DNA of 64,000 nt from an uncultured Opitutia bacterium (GCA_903834135.1 CAILHZ010000010.1:37062-101061); one strand, 5' to 3'; positions 17,768 through 27,070 are shown, counted from the first letter of the stretch. Translations and numbers: made by a program. The notes: generated by a model from the letters alone, not told the origin.

Positions 17768-20329
17768 ATGAGTATCCGCATTCACGAGCTAGCAAAGCGC
17801 CACAACATGGAGGGCAAGGACATGTTGGCCTTGCTCAAGCAACGCGGCTATGTCTCAGCAGATACAAAATCGGTTTCCAGTACGGTTAACAAGATTTACG
17901 AGGAAGAAGTAGATAAAGAATTTGCCCTCAAGGCTAAGGAGAAGGCTGATAAAGAACTCGCCGAGAATCCTCCAAAGCCTGTTGAAGTCGTTGTCGAAGC
18001 TCCGAAACTGCGTATGCCAGTGGGTGCTTTCGTTAAGTCTGCACAAGATATTACCCGTGAAAAAGAAGCAGCCGCTGCAGCTAAAGCAGCTGAGCAAGCA
18101 GCCGCTTCAGCTGCTTCTGCACCAGCACCTGTTAAGGTAGCTGCAGCTAAAGTACCGGTTAAAGCTCCAGTAAGCGCTGTTAAATCACCTGCAAGTCCTC
18201 CCGCTTTACCTGTTAGCAAGGCAGCCCCTGCACTTCCTCCTGTAGTTGAAGCTCCAGTACGTGCTGCTTCGCCAAAGCCGCTTCCAATTATTCCAGGTAT
18301 TAAAGCTCCTGTAAAAGCAGCTCCTTCTACTCCTGAAGTTGGAAATCAGCCAGCTAAGGTAGTAATTCCAAGTGTATTACCTAAACCAAGCGAAGCCCCT
18401 AAGCTCGCTGGTGAATCCGGTGTATCAGCACCTCCAACACTTCCTTCAGCGAAACTCCCTTCTGTAGCACCTAAGACCTTTGCTCCTCAAGCAGCTCCTG
18501 CTTCCGTAGGTACTGCAACTGTCACTGTGACTGGGGATGTGAAGATGATTCACTTTAAGCCTCCAGTAATTGTACGCGATTTCGCTACAGTACTAGGTCT
18601 TCGTCCGTTCCAATTAATATCGGAACTGATGCAGATGGGTATTTTCGCCTCAATTACTCAGTCCCTTGATGAAGCAGTCGCTTCCAAGGTTGCTGAAAAG
18701 CATGGCTTCTTACTAGAAGTTAAGCACAGAGGTGATGCAAATACACAACAACAAGCTCAGAAGGATCGTGAATTAAAGAAGAAGCCTGTTGCAGAAGACG
18801 AAGCTAAGAATTTAGAACCACGTCCTCCTGTAGTATGTATTCTAGGTCACGTCGACCATGGTAAAACATCTCTCTTGGATGCAATTCGTAAAGCAGACGT
18901 AGCTGCTGGCGAAGCGGGTGGTATCACGCAGCACATTGGTGCATACCAAATCGAATTTAATAATCGTAAGATCACCTTCTTAGATACACCAGGTCACGCT
19001 GCATTTACAAAAATGCGCGCTCGTGGTGCTTCGGTAACCGATATTGCTATCTTAGTAGTAGCTGCAGATGACGGCTTTATGCCTCAGACCGATGAAGCAT
19101 TAGATCATATCAAGAATGCGAAAGTCGCCTTAGTGGTAGCCATCAATAAGATGGACGTTAAGGGTGCAAATTTAGATCAAGTTAAAGGTCAGATGCAGCA
19201 GCGCTCCATTGCTCCTGAAGACTGGGGTGGTGAGACAATCACAGTTCCAGTATCAGCGATAAAGGGAACTGGTATTAATGACTTACTTGAAATGATTTTA
19301 CTTCAAGCAGACGTACTTGAATTAAAAGCAAATCCTAAGGGAGAAGTTTTAGCAGTCGTTATTGAATCTCAAGTCGATGTAGGTCGCGGACCTCTTTCTA
19401 CTTTAATTATTCAACGCGGAACACTGCGTGTAGGTGATGCACTTGTATCAGGTCCAAATTGGGCACGTGTACGTGCTATGTTTGATGATCAAGGTAAGGC
19501 AATCAAAGAGGCTCCTCCTGGAACTCCTGTACGTGTTATTGGTTGGTCTGGAACTCCAGAAAGTGGAGCTTTAGTAAAGGCTGTTAAGAATGCTCGTGAA
19601 GCCGAAAAACTTGCTGAAGAAGAAGAGCAGCGCTTAAAGAAGACTAACGCCTTCAATAATCCAAATCCAACAGACGTTTCTGTTGAACAACTTTTCGCTA
19701 ATATTGCAGCTACTCAGGCTCGCATCTTAAAGCTCATCATTAAAACCGATGTGTATGGTTCTGCTGAAGCAGTACGCAATGTGCTTGAAGGTATTAAGTC
19801 CAATAAAGCGAGTCTTGAAATTGTTTCTGCCGATGTCGGTCTTATTACAAAGAACGATGTGTTGATGGCTGGTGCAGCTGGTTCTGTCATTGTCGGCTTT
19901 AATACAAAGCTAGAGAATGGTGTTACCTCACTTGCAAAGCATCACGGCGTTCGTATCGAAACGTACGAAATTATTTATGAATTAGGTGATAAGGTTCGCG
20001 AAATGATGGCGGACTTACTTGATCCTGATTTGAAGGAATCCAAGCTCGGTGCAACTGAAGTACGTGCTGTATTCCCGCTTGCGAAGGGTTTTGTTGCTGG
20101 ATGTTTAGTAACAGAAGGCAAAATTACGCGTAACGCCATGGCACGACTACGTCGTGGCCGTGAAATCATTCATCAAGGTAAAGTGGACACACTCAAACGC
20201 TTCAAAGATGATGCAAATGAAGTCCGCGCTGGTCTTGAATGCGGTATTAAGCTCGATGACTACAACGGCTACAAAGTCGGTGACGTTATTGAGTGCTTTG
20301 AAGTCCAAAAAGTTAGAGCATCTTTGTAA
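17768..20329 (+). CDS. infB: Translation initiation factor IF-2
   Basis: An 853-residue IF-2. An IF2_N-type motif opens the protein ([21 protein letters not shown]), then comes a long Ala/Pro/Lys-rich linker (about 60-255), a second IF2_N-like region (about 262-330) and the GTPase domain. G motifs are GHVDHGKT at 359-366, [12 protein letters not shown] and SAIKGTG; the beta-barrel domain II, domain III and the fMet-tRNA-binding C-domain follow. It positions initiator tRNA on the 30S subunit. It is the second gene of the operon and is separated from rbfA by a small hairpin with a T tract. The low-complexity linker creates long antisense open frames that are not genes. Confidence 0.97.
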   Translation: MSIRIHELAKRHNMEGKDMLALLKQRGYVSADTKSVSSTVNKIYEEEVDKEFALKAKEKADKELAENPPKPVEVVVEAPKLRMPVGAFVKSAQDITREKEAAAAAKAAEQAAASAASAPAPVKVAAAKVPVKAPVSAVKSPASPPALPVSKAAPALPPVVEAPVRAASPKPLPIIPGIKAPVKAAPSTPEVGNQPAKVVIPSVLPKPSEAPKLAGESGVSAPPTLPSAKLPSVAPKTFAPQAAPASVGTATVTVTGDVKMIHFKPPVIVRDFATVLGLRPFQLISELMQMGIFASITQSLDEAVASKVAEKHGFLLEVKHRGDANTQQQAQKDRELKKKPVAEDEAKNLEPRPPVVCILGHVDHGKTSLLDAIRKADVAAGEAGGITQHIGAYQIEFNNRKITFLDTPGHAAFTKMRARGASVTDIAILVVAADDGFMPQTDEALDHIKNAKVALVVAINKMDVKGANLDQVKGQMQQRSIAPEDWGGETITVPVSAIKGTGINDLLEMILLQADVLELKANPKGEVLAVVIESQVDVGRGPLSTLIIQRGTLRVGDALVSGPNWARVRAMFDDQGKAIKEAPPGTPVRVIGWSGTPESGALVKAVKNAREAEKLAEEEEQRLKKTNAFNNPNPTDVSVEQLFANIAATQARILKLIIKTDVYGSAEAVRNVLEGIKSNKASLEIVSADVGLITKNDVLMAGAAGSVIVGFNTKLENGVTSLAKHHGVRIETYEIIYELGDKVREMMADLLDPDLKESKLGATEVRAVFPLAKGFVAGCLVTEGKITRNAMARLRRGREIIHQGKVDTLKRFKDDANEVRAGLECGIKLDDYNGYKVGDVIECFEVQKVRASL

Positions 20330-20330
20330 T

Positions 20331-20350
20331 CGAGGTTTTGCCTCGTTTTT
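20331..20350 (+). terminator. Weak intrinsic terminator or attenuator between infB and rbfA
   Basis: CGAGG/CCTCG with a TTTTG loop is followed by five T, ending 15 bases before the rbfA ATG. The five-pair stem is short, so partial read-through into rbfA-nrnA-truB-ribF is likely. Confidence 0.5.
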
Positions 20351-20364
20351 AACGTTTCGATACC

Positions 20365-20757
20365 ATGTCTAACCGTACGGTTCGCATCAATGAGCTCGTT
20401 CAACGCGAGCTTAGCGATATTTTAAGAAAAAAATATCAAGCTGAGTCTGTATCCATTACTATTTCAGAAGTTAGAGTTGCTCCTGACTTAAGAGATGCGC
20501 GTGTATTTGTATCGATTGTTGGAGATGACGATTTTGTAGAAGAGCGCCTTCGCTGGCTTAAAAAACAAGCGCATGATATCCGTGAGGAAATTAGTAGACG
20601 CATTGTTCTTAAGTATCTTCCTAAATTTGAATATCGTTTAGATCTCTCAGTGAATCGTGGAGTAAGACTCTTAACGATTTTAGATGAGATTGAAAAAGAC
20701 GATTTGAAGCGTAATCCTACTAAGCCTGAAGTAATAGAGCCGGAGGATACGCAGTGA
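20365..20757 (+). CDS. rbfA: Ribosome-binding factor A
   Basis: A 130-residue KH-fold protein that assists 16S rRNA maturation and late 30S assembly. Family features are the N-terminal RINELVQRELSDILRKKY, the central VSITISEVRVAPDLRDARVFVSI strand region and the C-terminal PKFEYRLDLSVNRGVRLLTILDEI. It follows infB by 35 bp across a weak terminator-like hairpin, and its stop overlaps the nrnA start by four bases, indicating translational coupling with the next gene. The acidic tail beyond residue 115 is family-typical. Confidence 0.95.
   Translation: MSNRTVRINELVQRELSDILRKKYQAESVSITISEVRVAPDLRDARVFVSIVGDDDFVEERLRWLKKQAHDIREEISRRIVLKYLPKFEYRLDLSVNRGVRLLTILDEIEKDDLKRNPTKPEVIEPEDTQ
20741..20745 (+). 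promoter_or_regulatory. Shine-Dalgarno sequence of nrnA
   Basis: GGAGG lies eight bases before the GTG start at 20754, inside the rbfA coding end. It is one of the few clear ribosome-binding sites in the window and supports the GTG start and coupling to rbfA. Confidence 0.75.
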
Positions 20758-21788
20758 AGCAGGAGTTTTTTTATCCTGAATACAAAGACACCTTCGGTCG
20801 GTTGCTAAAATCGCTAGAGGGTAAACGAGTTGCTGTGGTTGGACATGCACGCCCAGACGGCGATTGTATTGGTGCACAAGTTGGCCTTGCTCGTGTGCTA
20901 AGAGCTACAGGAATACAGGTGACGTGTGTAAACGCAGATCCTGTACCTCGTAGATTACAATTTCTTACTAAAGAAGAACGCTTCTTAAATGCAGAGGATG
21001 TATTAAATCGTCCTGTACCTTGGTCAGTTATTTTTGTGGATTGTGCAGATCAAGCTCGTGTGGGAGATCGTTTAAAGGCGCGTTTCTCAGTGGCTGAAGG
21101 CTGTATCGATCACCACATGTCGAATAATGGCTACGCTTCAGTTAATATTGTAGACACTCAGTCTGCTGCAACGTGTGAAATCTTAGCAGGCCTATTTTTT
21201 GATTTAGGACTAGAAGTAGATGCCATTGCAGCTCAGGCCCTATTTACAGGAATTTTAACAGATACGGGGCAATTTAGATTTAATTCTACAACACGGCGCT
21301 GTTTTGTACTCGCAGGAGAATTGGTGGCACGTGGTGCTTCACCAGTTCAAGCCGGTTATGAATTATTTGCTCGGGAATCGTTAGGTAAAATGAATTTACT
21401 TAAACGGTATTTAAATTCACTACAGATGCACTGCTCGGGGCGAGTATGTGTAGGTGTACTTGCTGAAGGTATTTTTGAAGAAACAGGTACTTCAGCTGAA
21501 GATACGGAAGGTCTAGTTGATTATGCACGTTGTATTGAAGGCGTTGAAGTAGGCGTCTTAGTGGAAGAGCGTCCCGGTGGTGGAAAGAAAGCGAGTTTAC
21601 GATCAAACGATCCTATCTACCGTTTAGATTTAGTTGCTGCTCAATTTAACGGAGGAGGGCATGCCTGTGCTGCAGGTCTTAATCTGCCCCCTCAATACGC
21701 TGAACGCTTTATCGAGCGTTTAGTGGATGCTTTATCCCAGCGTATAGCGGAAGTTGATAAGGCAAAAAAAGTAACCTCTAACGTATAA
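20754..21788 (+). CDS. nrnA: DHH/DHHA1 phosphoesterase, NrnA-like oligoribonuclease/pAp phosphatase
   Basis: A 344-residue DHH-family hydrolase. It shows the metal-binding motifs [13 protein letters not shown] (about 29-41), VDCADQ, and the family DHH in CIDHHMSN; the C-terminal DHHA1 domain ends with [11 protein letters not shown]. NrnA degrades very short RNAs to mononucleotides and dephosphorylates 3'-phosphoadenosine-5'-phosphate. Its position between rbfA and truB is the classical one for this gene in bacteria lacking Orn. It starts at GTG, overlaps rbfA by four bases and has a good GGAGG site. The truB gene follows after 7 bp. Confidence 0.92.
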   Translation: MKQEFFYPEYKDTFGRLLKSLEGKRVAVVGHARPDGDCIGAQVGLARVLRATGIQVTCVNADPVPRRLQFLTKEERFLNAEDVLNRPVPWSVIFVDCADQARVGDRLKARFSVAEGCIDHHMSNNGYASVNIVDTQSAATCEILAGLFFDLGLEVDAIAAQALFTGILTDTGQFRFNSTTRRCFVLAGELVARGASPVQAGYELFARESLGKMNLLKRYLNSLQMHCSGRVCVGVLAEGIFEETGTSAEDTEGLVDYARCIEGVEVGVLVEERPGGGKKASLRSNDPIYRLDLVAAQFNGGGHACAAGLNLPPQYAERFIERLVDALSQRIAEVDKAKKVTSNV

Positions 21789-21795
21789 TCAGCCG

Positions 21796-22524
21796 ATGCT
21801 AGTTCCTCAAAAAGAACTCGATGGTATTCTGCTTGTGGATAAACCACGTGACCACACCTCACATGATGTAGTTGCTCGTTTACGAGGTAAATTACGTACA
21901 AAAAGAATTGGGCATGCAGGTACGCTAGATCCGATGGCTACTGGGCTTCTTGTTATTTTAGTAGGTAAAGCAACGCGTCTGTCCCAGTACTTAATGGGTG
22001 TGGATAAAGAATATGAAGGGACGGTTGAACTTGGGAAAGTAACAGATTCTCAAGACTTGGATGGTCAAGTGATGCAAACTTGTCCCATACCTGAACTAAC
22101 TGAAGTTCACATTAAAGCAGTGATGAAGGGATTTTTAGGCGATCAGTATCAAACTCCTCCTATGTATTCTGCAATTAAAGTGGATGGTGTTCCGCTTTAT
22201 AAAATGGCAAGGCGTGGAGAAGAAATTCCACGTGAACCTCGCTTTATTCGTGTTGTGAGTTGGGAGATGCTTAAGTTTTATTCCCCGCACATTGATTTTA
22301 GAGTCCAGTGCACAAAGGGTACATACGTGCGTACCTTAGCTCATGATCTTGGTGCAAAGCTTGGCTGTGGTGGATGTCTTTCAGCTCTGCGCAGAACAGG
22401 TTCAGGTACGCTTAAGATTGCTCAAGCACTTACTCTTGAACAAATCGAAGCACTTACAATTCCTGAAATTGAGAAGCATTTAGTTCCCGCTCATATTGCT
22501 GCTCCTTCACAGTTATTATCGTGA
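21796..22524 (+). CDS. truB: tRNA pseudouridine(55) synthase TruB
   Basis: A 242-residue pseudouridine synthase that modifies U55 in the T-loop of tRNAs. The catalytic motif [20 protein letters not shown] contains the active-site Asp, and the preceding [20 protein letters not shown] is the usual N-terminus. [40 protein letters not shown] and [18 protein letters not shown] are further family blocks. It is shorter than E. coli TruB because the C-terminal PUA-like domain is missing or reduced. It is embedded in the nusA operon, and its stop overlaps the ribF start. Confidence 0.95.
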   Translation: MLVPQKELDGILLVDKPRDHTSHDVVARLRGKLRTKRIGHAGTLDPMATGLLVILVGKATRLSQYLMGVDKEYEGTVELGKVTDSQDLDGQVMQTCPIPELTEVHIKAVMKGFLGDQYQTPPMYSAIKVDGVPLYKMARRGEEIPREPRFIRVVSWEMLKFYSPHIDFRVQCTKGTYVRTLAHDLGAKLGCGGCLSALRRTGSGTLKIAQALTLEQIEALTIPEIEKHLVPAHIAAPSQLLS

Positions 22525-23462
22525 AAACAGTTCAGTCTTTTCCATCTGTAGAGGCCTTAAGTCTAAAGCAGCAGCCTTTGTATGTTGCCATAGGCATGTT
22601 TGATGGTCTTCACCTAGGCCATAGAGCTGTCATTAAAGCTGCTTCAGATGCTGCAAAGTTAGCAGGTGGTTGTGTTGTAGTGCTTACGTTTAGACCGCAT
22701 CCGAGTCGCATTTTTAGACCCAATGTTCCAACCCTACTGATGCAAAATGAGACCACTCAGGCCTCTTTATTATCTGAACTAGGTGTAGATGCAGTTGTGG
22801 TGCATCCTTTCTTAGCTGAATTTGCAACGATTGAAGCGAAAGTATTTTTAGCTTGGTTAAAATCGAAGTGGGCAAACCTAGCTGGAGTATTTGTAGGAGA
22901 AACTTGGAGGTTTGGAGCAGGTAGAGCAGGCGATATTGAGCTACTTAAATCTTCTGCATTACCCCTTGGCATATCAGTGACTGCAATTGCATCAGTTACA
23001 ATTGCAGGAGCGCCTGTAAATTCTACACGCATTAGAAGTCTTCTTTTGTCAGGTGAAATTGCGGCCGCTAAACAGCTTTTGGGATATACCTATTTTTCAA
23101 CGGGTAAAATTGAGTCAGGCAAAAAACTTGGAAGAACAATCGGCTTTCCTACACTCAATACGTTTTACTCACCTGAATTAAGACCACGCTTTGGCGTGTA
23201 TGCTGTGCGTGTCTGCGGTAAGGGATTGTCTCTACCAGCAGTTGCTAACTATGGGCTTAGGCCGACTGTTGAAAACACAACTGATCCCAAACTTGAAACG
23301 CATATTCTAGAGTCTGGAGTATGCCCTTTTGATGCTGGAGATGAGATTACTGTTCAGTGGCTAGAATTTATAAGGCCAGAAACTAAGTTTAGTTCTTTAG
23401 ATGAACTTAAAGCTCAGATTACAAAAGACGTTGACTCGGCCAAAGGAGTGTTCGGCATATAA
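22521..23462 (+). CDS. ribF: Bifunctional riboflavin kinase / FAD synthetase
   Basis: A 313-residue RibF that converts riboflavin to FMN and then FAD. The N-terminal adenylyltransferase domain (about 1-185) has [16 protein letters not shown] (nucleotide-binding, about residue 24) and [14 protein letters not shown]; the [13 protein letters not shown] block marks its end. The C-terminal flavokinase domain (about 190-310) has [10 protein letters not shown] and FGVYAVRV. The GTG start overlaps the truB stop by four bases and shows no separate Shine-Dalgarno site, so coupling is likely. The truB-ribF order is conserved in many bacteria. A ROK kinase follows after 5 bp. Confidence 0.95.
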   Translation: MKTVQSFPSVEALSLKQQPLYVAIGMFDGLHLGHRAVIKAASDAAKLAGGCVVVLTFRPHPSRIFRPNVPTLLMQNETTQASLLSELGVDAVVVHPFLAEFATIEAKVFLAWLKSKWANLAGVFVGETWRFGAGRAGDIELLKSSALPLGISVTAIASVTIAGAPVNSTRIRSLLLSGEIAAAKQLLGYTYFSTGKIESGKKLGRTIGFPTLNTFYSPELRPRFGVYAVRVCGKGLSLPAVANYGLRPTVENTTDPKLETHILESGVCPFDAGDEITVQWLEFIRPETKFSSLDELKAQITKDVDSAKGVFGI

Positions 23463-23467
23463 AGATT

Positions 23468-24370
23468 ATGAGCACCCCTATACTTGGCATTGATCTTGGT
23501 GGAACTAAAATTGAAGGCGCTTTCGTAGATCCGCAGAATCCGCAGAAGGCACTCGCTCGTCTTAGACTTCCTACTGAATCTACTCAGGGCTATGATCATG
23601 TCTTAGCTCAGATTGTGCGTGTAGTAGAAATGCTTGAGAAGGAATCAGGCTTAGCACGACCCAAGAAGATTGGAATTGGTACACCAGGTGCAATTGAACC
23701 CTCAACGGGACTACTTAAGAATTCAAATACGCTATGCTTAAATAAGCAGCCGATTAAAAATGATCTGGAGAAGCTTTTAGGTACTCAGGTTGAAATCGCG
23801 AATGATGCAAACTGCTTTGCTTTAGCTGAAGCTGTCTTTGGTGCTGCCAAAGGACGTAAAAATGTAGTTGGACTTATTTTAGGAACAGGCGTGGGTGGGG
23901 GTGTAGTGATTGATGGGAAAGTAATCAATGGACTACACGGTATTGGAGGAGAGTGGGGGCATAACCCAATGAATGGAGAAAATACACCTTGTTACTGTGG
24001 CCATAAAGGCTGTGTTGAAGGTGTCTTCAGTGGACCTGCTTTAGAGCGCTTTTATCATGAACAATCCGGTAAGGCTGCACGTCTTCCAGAAATTGTTAAA
24101 CTTGCTGCTGAAGGAGATTCAAAGGCAATAGCTACCTTAGATAGACTAGTCACAAAGTTTGGTGAGGCGATTGCAGTCATTATTAATATTCTAGATCCAG
24201 ATGCAGTCGTAATTGGTGGTGGTGTAGGAAATATCGATATACTTTATACGCCAAGAGCAAGAGCTGAGGTCTTATCTCACGTCTTTAACCCTGAGGTACG
24301 CACCGAATTTCTTAAACCGACTCTTGGAGATAGTGCTGGAGTCTTTGGGGCTGCATCTCTGACGCTTTGA
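23468..24370 (+). CDS. ROK family sugar kinase (glucokinase/fructokinase-like)
   Basis: A 300-residue ROK kinase. The N-terminal ATP-binding LGIDLGGTKIEGAF is at residues 6-19, and the second glycine loop is GLILGTGVGGGVVIDG. The ROK zinc motif is visible as GEWGHNPM followed by CYCGHKGCVEGVFSG. Known members phosphorylate glucose, fructose, mannose or N-acetylglucosamine; sequence alone does not choose between them. It is the last gene of the nusA-ribF operon, only 5 bp after ribF, so a housekeeping glycolytic role such as glucokinase is plausible. Confidence 0.88.
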   Translation: MSTPILGIDLGGTKIEGAFVDPQNPQKALARLRLPTESTQGYDHVLAQIVRVVEMLEKESGLARPKKIGIGTPGAIEPSTGLLKNSNTLCLNKQPIKNDLEKLLGTQVEIANDANCFALAEAVFGAAKGRKNVVGLILGTGVGGGVVIDGKVINGLHGIGGEWGHNPMNGENTPCYCGHKGCVEGVFSGPALERFYHEQSGKAARLPEIVKLAAEGDSKAIATLDRLVTKFGEAIAVIINILDPDAVVIGGGVGNIDILYTPRARAEVLSHVFNPEVRTEFLKPTLGDSAGVFGAASLTL

Positions 24371-24515
24371 GTACGAAACGCTGTAAGCCTTGATTGCACA
24401 CCTGGACCTAGTTCCTGGTGTAGCAAAATAACAGAATTTAAGCCGTTAGACTTACGATGTGTGTTTAAATTCAGGCTCATTAAAGACGATTTGTGCGATA
24501 ACAGCGTTCTTCAAT

Positions 24516-24561
24516 GAAAGCGGACTTTTCTATTAAACGTTTAAATGGAAAGTCCACTTTC
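24516..24561. repeat. 46-bp near-perfect palindrome
   Basis: Two 23-base arms centred between 24538 and 24539 match at 19 of 23 positions. The core TTAAACGTTTAA is fully symmetric and the outer arms read GAAAGCGGACTTT and AAAGTCCACTTTC. No T tract follows, so it is not a standard terminator. It may be a protein-binding site, a cruciform-forming element or a copy of a dispersed repeat. Confidence 0.65.
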
Positions 24562-24603
24562 ACCAGAGATTCTTGAAAAGTAGGCAGTGAATATTTTGTT
24601 ATT

Positions 24604-24674
24604 ATATCAATAAATCGTATAAATTGCATTGATATACCTAGTTTAATTCATTAAATATCAATAAATCGTATAAA
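24604..24674 (+). promoter_or_regulatory. Probable operator cluster of the HipB-like gene
   Basis: A perfect 20-bp direct repeat (ATATCAATAAATCGTATAAA) occurs at 24604-24623 and 24655-24674, the second ending at the base before the ATG. Between them ATTGATAT (24628-24635) is the inverted counterpart of the ATATCAAT half-site, giving a TATCAAT...ATTGATA palindrome. HipB-type regulators bind TATCC-N8-GGATA-like palindromes and autorepress, so autoregulation is a fair inference. Confidence 0.6.
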
Positions 24675-24899
24675 ATGAACTATATTATCCGTACGAGTAA
24701 GCAATTTGGACCTTTGATTAAAGCCGCGCGTCAAGAGAAAGGTATGACTCAGTTTGAGGCCGGAAGTCAGTCAGATCTTAGGCAGAATGCTATTTCTTTG
24801 ATTGAATCAAATGCAGGACGATCTTCCGTCGATAGGCTTTTCAAGCTTTTGAACGCATTGGACCTAGAAGTGGTGATTAGAAAACGAGATCAAATCTAA
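24675..24899 (+). CDS. HipB-like XRE-family DNA-binding protein (orphan)
   Basis: A 74-residue helix-turn-helix protein. The XRE motif spans about residues 11-60 (LIKAARQEKGMTQFEAGSQS, then the recognition-helix segment NAISLIESNAGRSSVDRLFK), and the C-terminal tail LDLEVVIRKRDQI resembles the terminal beta-strand of HipB-type antitoxins. HipB normally neutralises the kinase HipA encoded just downstream. Here the next 230 bp hold no HipA-like frame, only short open stretches and then a tRNA. It may be an orphan regulator, a remnant of a lost toxin-antitoxin pair, or a stand-alone repressor. Direct repeats upstream are its likely operators. Confidence 0.75.
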   Translation: MNYIIRTSKQFGPLIKAARQEKGMTQFEAGSQSDLRQNAISLIESNAGRSSVDRLFKLLNALDLEVVIRKRDQI

Positions 24900-25130
24900 A
24901 CTGTGCTTAAGTACTATAGAGTAGCACTTTCCGTTAAGCCTCACTGTTATAAAGCTAACCAAGGTGGCTTGTGCGCAAAATACCTTAGGTAGTTTGATAT
25001 CGATTTGAGCAAATTTAAGCTGAATTTAGGCAACGATATTCCAAGTCTGCTAGAAGGCTAATAAATGAATCCACGATCGGTTCATTTTTAATGTAAGTTG
25101 TTGAGGATTTTTAACTTACTAAATATTAAA
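24900..25130. other. Non-coding stretch before tRNA-Leu
   Basis: No gene is supported. A short plus-strand frame after the HipB-like gene is broken by stops and shows no HipA similarity by eye. A small inverted repeat (GTAAGTT at about 25093-25099, AACTTAC at 25113-25119) lies downstream of the minus-strand tRNA and could mark its transcript end, but no T run follows. Confidence 0.5.
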
Positions 25131-25215
25131 TGGTGCTCGGGACAGGACTCGAACCTGCACGCCTTACGGCACACGCACCTCAAGCGAGTGTGTCTACCAA
25201 TTCCACCACCCGAGC
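25131..25215 (-). tRNA. tRNA-Leu (anticodon GAG), CCA encoded
   Basis: Read on the minus strand, the sequence starts GCTCGGGTGGTGGAATTGGT and ends GTTCGAGTCCTGTCCCGAGC plus ACCA. It folds as a class II tRNA with a long variable arm (TGCCGTAAGGCGT). The anticodon loop TTGAGGT gives GAG, reading CTC/CTT leucine codons. The acceptor stem GCTCGGG/CCCGAGC is perfect and CCA is genome-encoded. The anticodon stem CTCGC/GCGTG contains one U-U mismatch. Confidence 0.93.
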
Positions 25216-25343
25216 AAACTAACCAAGGAAGGTTTACTAAGAGACAATGTCATTAAGTTGTCCAGCACTGAGTCTAAACCATTTTTGAGCTAAATTTACA
25301 CTCGCAAATGAGGTCTCTTCACGCGAACAGTACGTAATACCCC

Positions 25344-26471
25344 ATGAATGACCTTCCTATGAAGCGTAGTGAATTTTTAAGTAGCGCTGGAATAGCCGCT
25401 TTAGGCCTTTTTGGTGCTAAAGCAGTATCTGCGCAAACACCTGCTGCAAGTAATGCGAGTGCGCCTTTACCGCCATTTAAAATGTATGTGGGTCACCAGC
25501 ATGATCATTCCTCTGGTACCTTAACTTTACTTTCAGCCCTGGGTGTAAAAAATATTTGTAGTGGATTACCTGCAAGACGCATGGGAGAGGAGTGGTCTGT
25601 AGATGGACTAGTGCGGCTTAGAAAGCATGTTGAGTCTTTTGGAGTTACACTCGATGCCGTGCCGCTACCTATGAGTTCAAGTCCAGTAGCGAAAGCAGAA
25701 TACCCAGAAATATTTTTAGATAAAAGTGCCGCTCGAGATAAAGCGATAGATCAAATTTGTCAGATGATTCGTAATGCTGGTAAAGCCGGCATACCGCTTT
25801 TGAAATACAATTTCACTTTCTTAGGGGTAGTAAGAACGGGCAAAGCTCATGGTAGGGGCGGTGCATTAGACCCTAATTTTATTTATTCAAAAGCAAAACC
25901 TACACCGGCAGTTACTCAGGCAGGCTTAATTACTGCAGAAGAAAACTGGGCAAGAATTGAATATTTTTTAAGTCGTGTAGTTCCTGTAGCAACGGAATGT
26001 AAAGTAAAGTTAGCTCTACATCCTAATGATCCTGGTTTACCTCAGGATCGTCCTTACCAAGGTATTCATGCAGTACTTAGTTCTGTGGAAGGGCTAAAAC
26101 GTTTTGTTGATACTATTCCAAGTCCATATCATGGACTTAATTTCTGTCAGGGAACGATCTGTGAAATGCTCAAAGATCCTAATAAAGAAATTGGAGATAT
26201 TATTCGATACTTCGGAACACGAGGAAAAATTTTCAACGTTCACTTCAGAAATATTAAAGGTGGATTCTTAAACTTTCAGGAATGTTTTCCAGATGAAGGT
26301 GATGTAGATATGATAGCCGCTTTAAGAGCTTACAGAGAAGTAGGCTTTCAAGGGATGATAATGCCAGACCATGTTCCCTTAATTGAGTCTGATGTGGAAA
26401 GAGCACGCGCCTTCTGCTTTTGCTTTGGTTACATCCAAGCTCTACTCCAAGTCAGTAAGCAGGAAGTTTAA
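25344..26471 (+). CDS. Exported mannonate dehydratase (UxuA)-like TIM-barrel protein
   Basis: A 375-residue protein with an N-terminal Tat/Sec-like signal (KRSEFLSSAGIAALGLFGAK, cleavage near AVSAQ) and a TIM barrel resembling UxuA. Comparable blocks are LALHPNDPG, GLNFCQGTICEM, KIFNVHFRNIKGG, EGDVDM and MIMPDHVP. UxuA dehydrates D-mannonate to 2-keto-3-deoxygluconate, the substrate of the KDG kinase encoded at 10626-11723. The canonical MRPDHGH block of UxuA is changed here to IMPDHVP, so the reaction may differ. UxuA itself is cytoplasmic; the export signal is unusual. ATG at 25359 is an alternative start. Its stop overlaps the convergent cobO stop by 4 bp. Confidence 0.65.
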   Translation: MNDLPMKRSEFLSSAGIAALGLFGAKAVSAQTPAASNASAPLPPFKMYVGHQHDHSSGTLTLLSALGVKNICSGLPARRMGEEWSVDGLVRLRKHVESFGVTLDAVPLPMSSSPVAKAEYPEIFLDKSAARDKAIDQICQMIRNAGKAGIPLLKYNFTFLGVVRTGKAHGRGGALDPNFIYSKAKPTPAVTQAGLITAEENWARIEYFLSRVVPVATECKVKLALHPNDPGLPQDRPYQGIHAVLSSVEGLKRFVDTIPSPYHGLNFCQGTICEMLKDPNKEIGDIIRYFGTRGKIFNVHFRNIKGGFLNFQECFPDEGDVDMIAALRAYREVGFQGMIMPDHVPLIESDVERARAFCFCFGYIQALLQVSKQEV

Positions 26472-27070
26472 AATTCAATTCCACTTTGTGCTTTAACACC
26501 CTCTGAAAAGGGGTGTTTTATCTCAGTCATTTCAGTGACTAGATCTGCAGCATCAATTAATGCTTTAGGTGCACTCCTGCCTGTAATGACTACGTGAATT
26601 CCAGCAGTACGTTTACTTAGGGCCTCAATCACTTCACTGACAGGCAAGTAATCATGAGCAAGTGCAATGTTAAGCTCATCTAAGAGAAGCAATCTGACGT
26701 TAGCTTTTTCTAGGTAGGAGCATGCCAGTGCCCAGCCTTCTCTGCAGCGAGCTATATCGGCTGCTCTATTTTGAGTATCCCACGTAAAGCCGTCTCCAAC
26801 TTTGTGCCAAGTTAGCAGGGGAGACTTTAAGGCTTTCTCTGCAGCGTGATCGCCTGATTTAATAAATTGAATAACAGCACAGGGCTTTGCGTGGCCAAGC
26901 ATGCGAGTGAGCATTCCAAATGCAGCAGTACTCTTTCCCTTGCCATTACCTGTGTGAACTATAACGAGATCTTTTTTTTCTTTAGCTGCACTTATTTTAG
27001 CGTGCATTTCTTTTTGCAATTCTTCCATCTGCCTGCGGTGTTCATCTTCTGAAATGGGTGTGGTAGACAT
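26468..27070 (-). CDS. cobO: Cob(I)yrinic acid a,c-diamide adenosyltransferase (CobO/BtuR type)
   Basis: A 200-residue corrinoid adenosyltransferase that attaches the 5'-deoxyadenosyl group to cobalamin or its precursors. The P-loop HTGNGKGKSTAAFG lies at residues 39-52, preceded by the usual N-terminal helix (HRRQMEELQKEMHAKI) and followed by VIQFIKSGD, LLLLDELNIALAHDYL and the C-terminal VITGRSAPKALIDAADLVTEM. No other cobalamin genes are nearby, so it may serve salvage. It is convergent with, and overlaps by 4 bp, the UxuA-like gene. Confidence 0.93.
   Translation of the reverse strand: MSTTPISEDEHRRQMEELQKEMHAKISAAKEKKDLVIVHTGNGKGKSTAAFGMLTRMLGHAKPCAVIQFIKSGDHAAEKALKSPLLTWHKVGDGFTWDTQNRAADIARCREGWALACSYLEKANVRLLLLDELNIALAHDYLPVSEVIEALSKRTAGIHVVITGRSAPKALIDAADLVTEMTEIKHPFSEGVKAQSGIEF

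Larger units (their letters stand above)
24371..24674. other. Non-coding stretch between ROK kinase and HipB-like gene
   Basis: No credible gene is seen. It holds an imperfect hairpin near 24398-24421 (ACACC-GGA arms) just after the ROK stop, a 46-bp near-palindrome at 24516-24561, and two 20-bp direct repeats at 24604-24623 and 24655-24674 ahead of the HipB-like start. Confidence 0.7.

Noticed and set aside
17896..18219. 107-residue Ala/Thr-rich minus-strand frame
   Set aside because: It lies wholly inside the Ala/Pro-rich linker of infB; the low-complexity composition opens the antisense frame.
24900..25110. Possible hipA remnant after the HipB-like gene
   Set aside because: All frames hit stops quickly and no HipA-like motif is visible, so neither a toxin nor a pseudogene can be supported.
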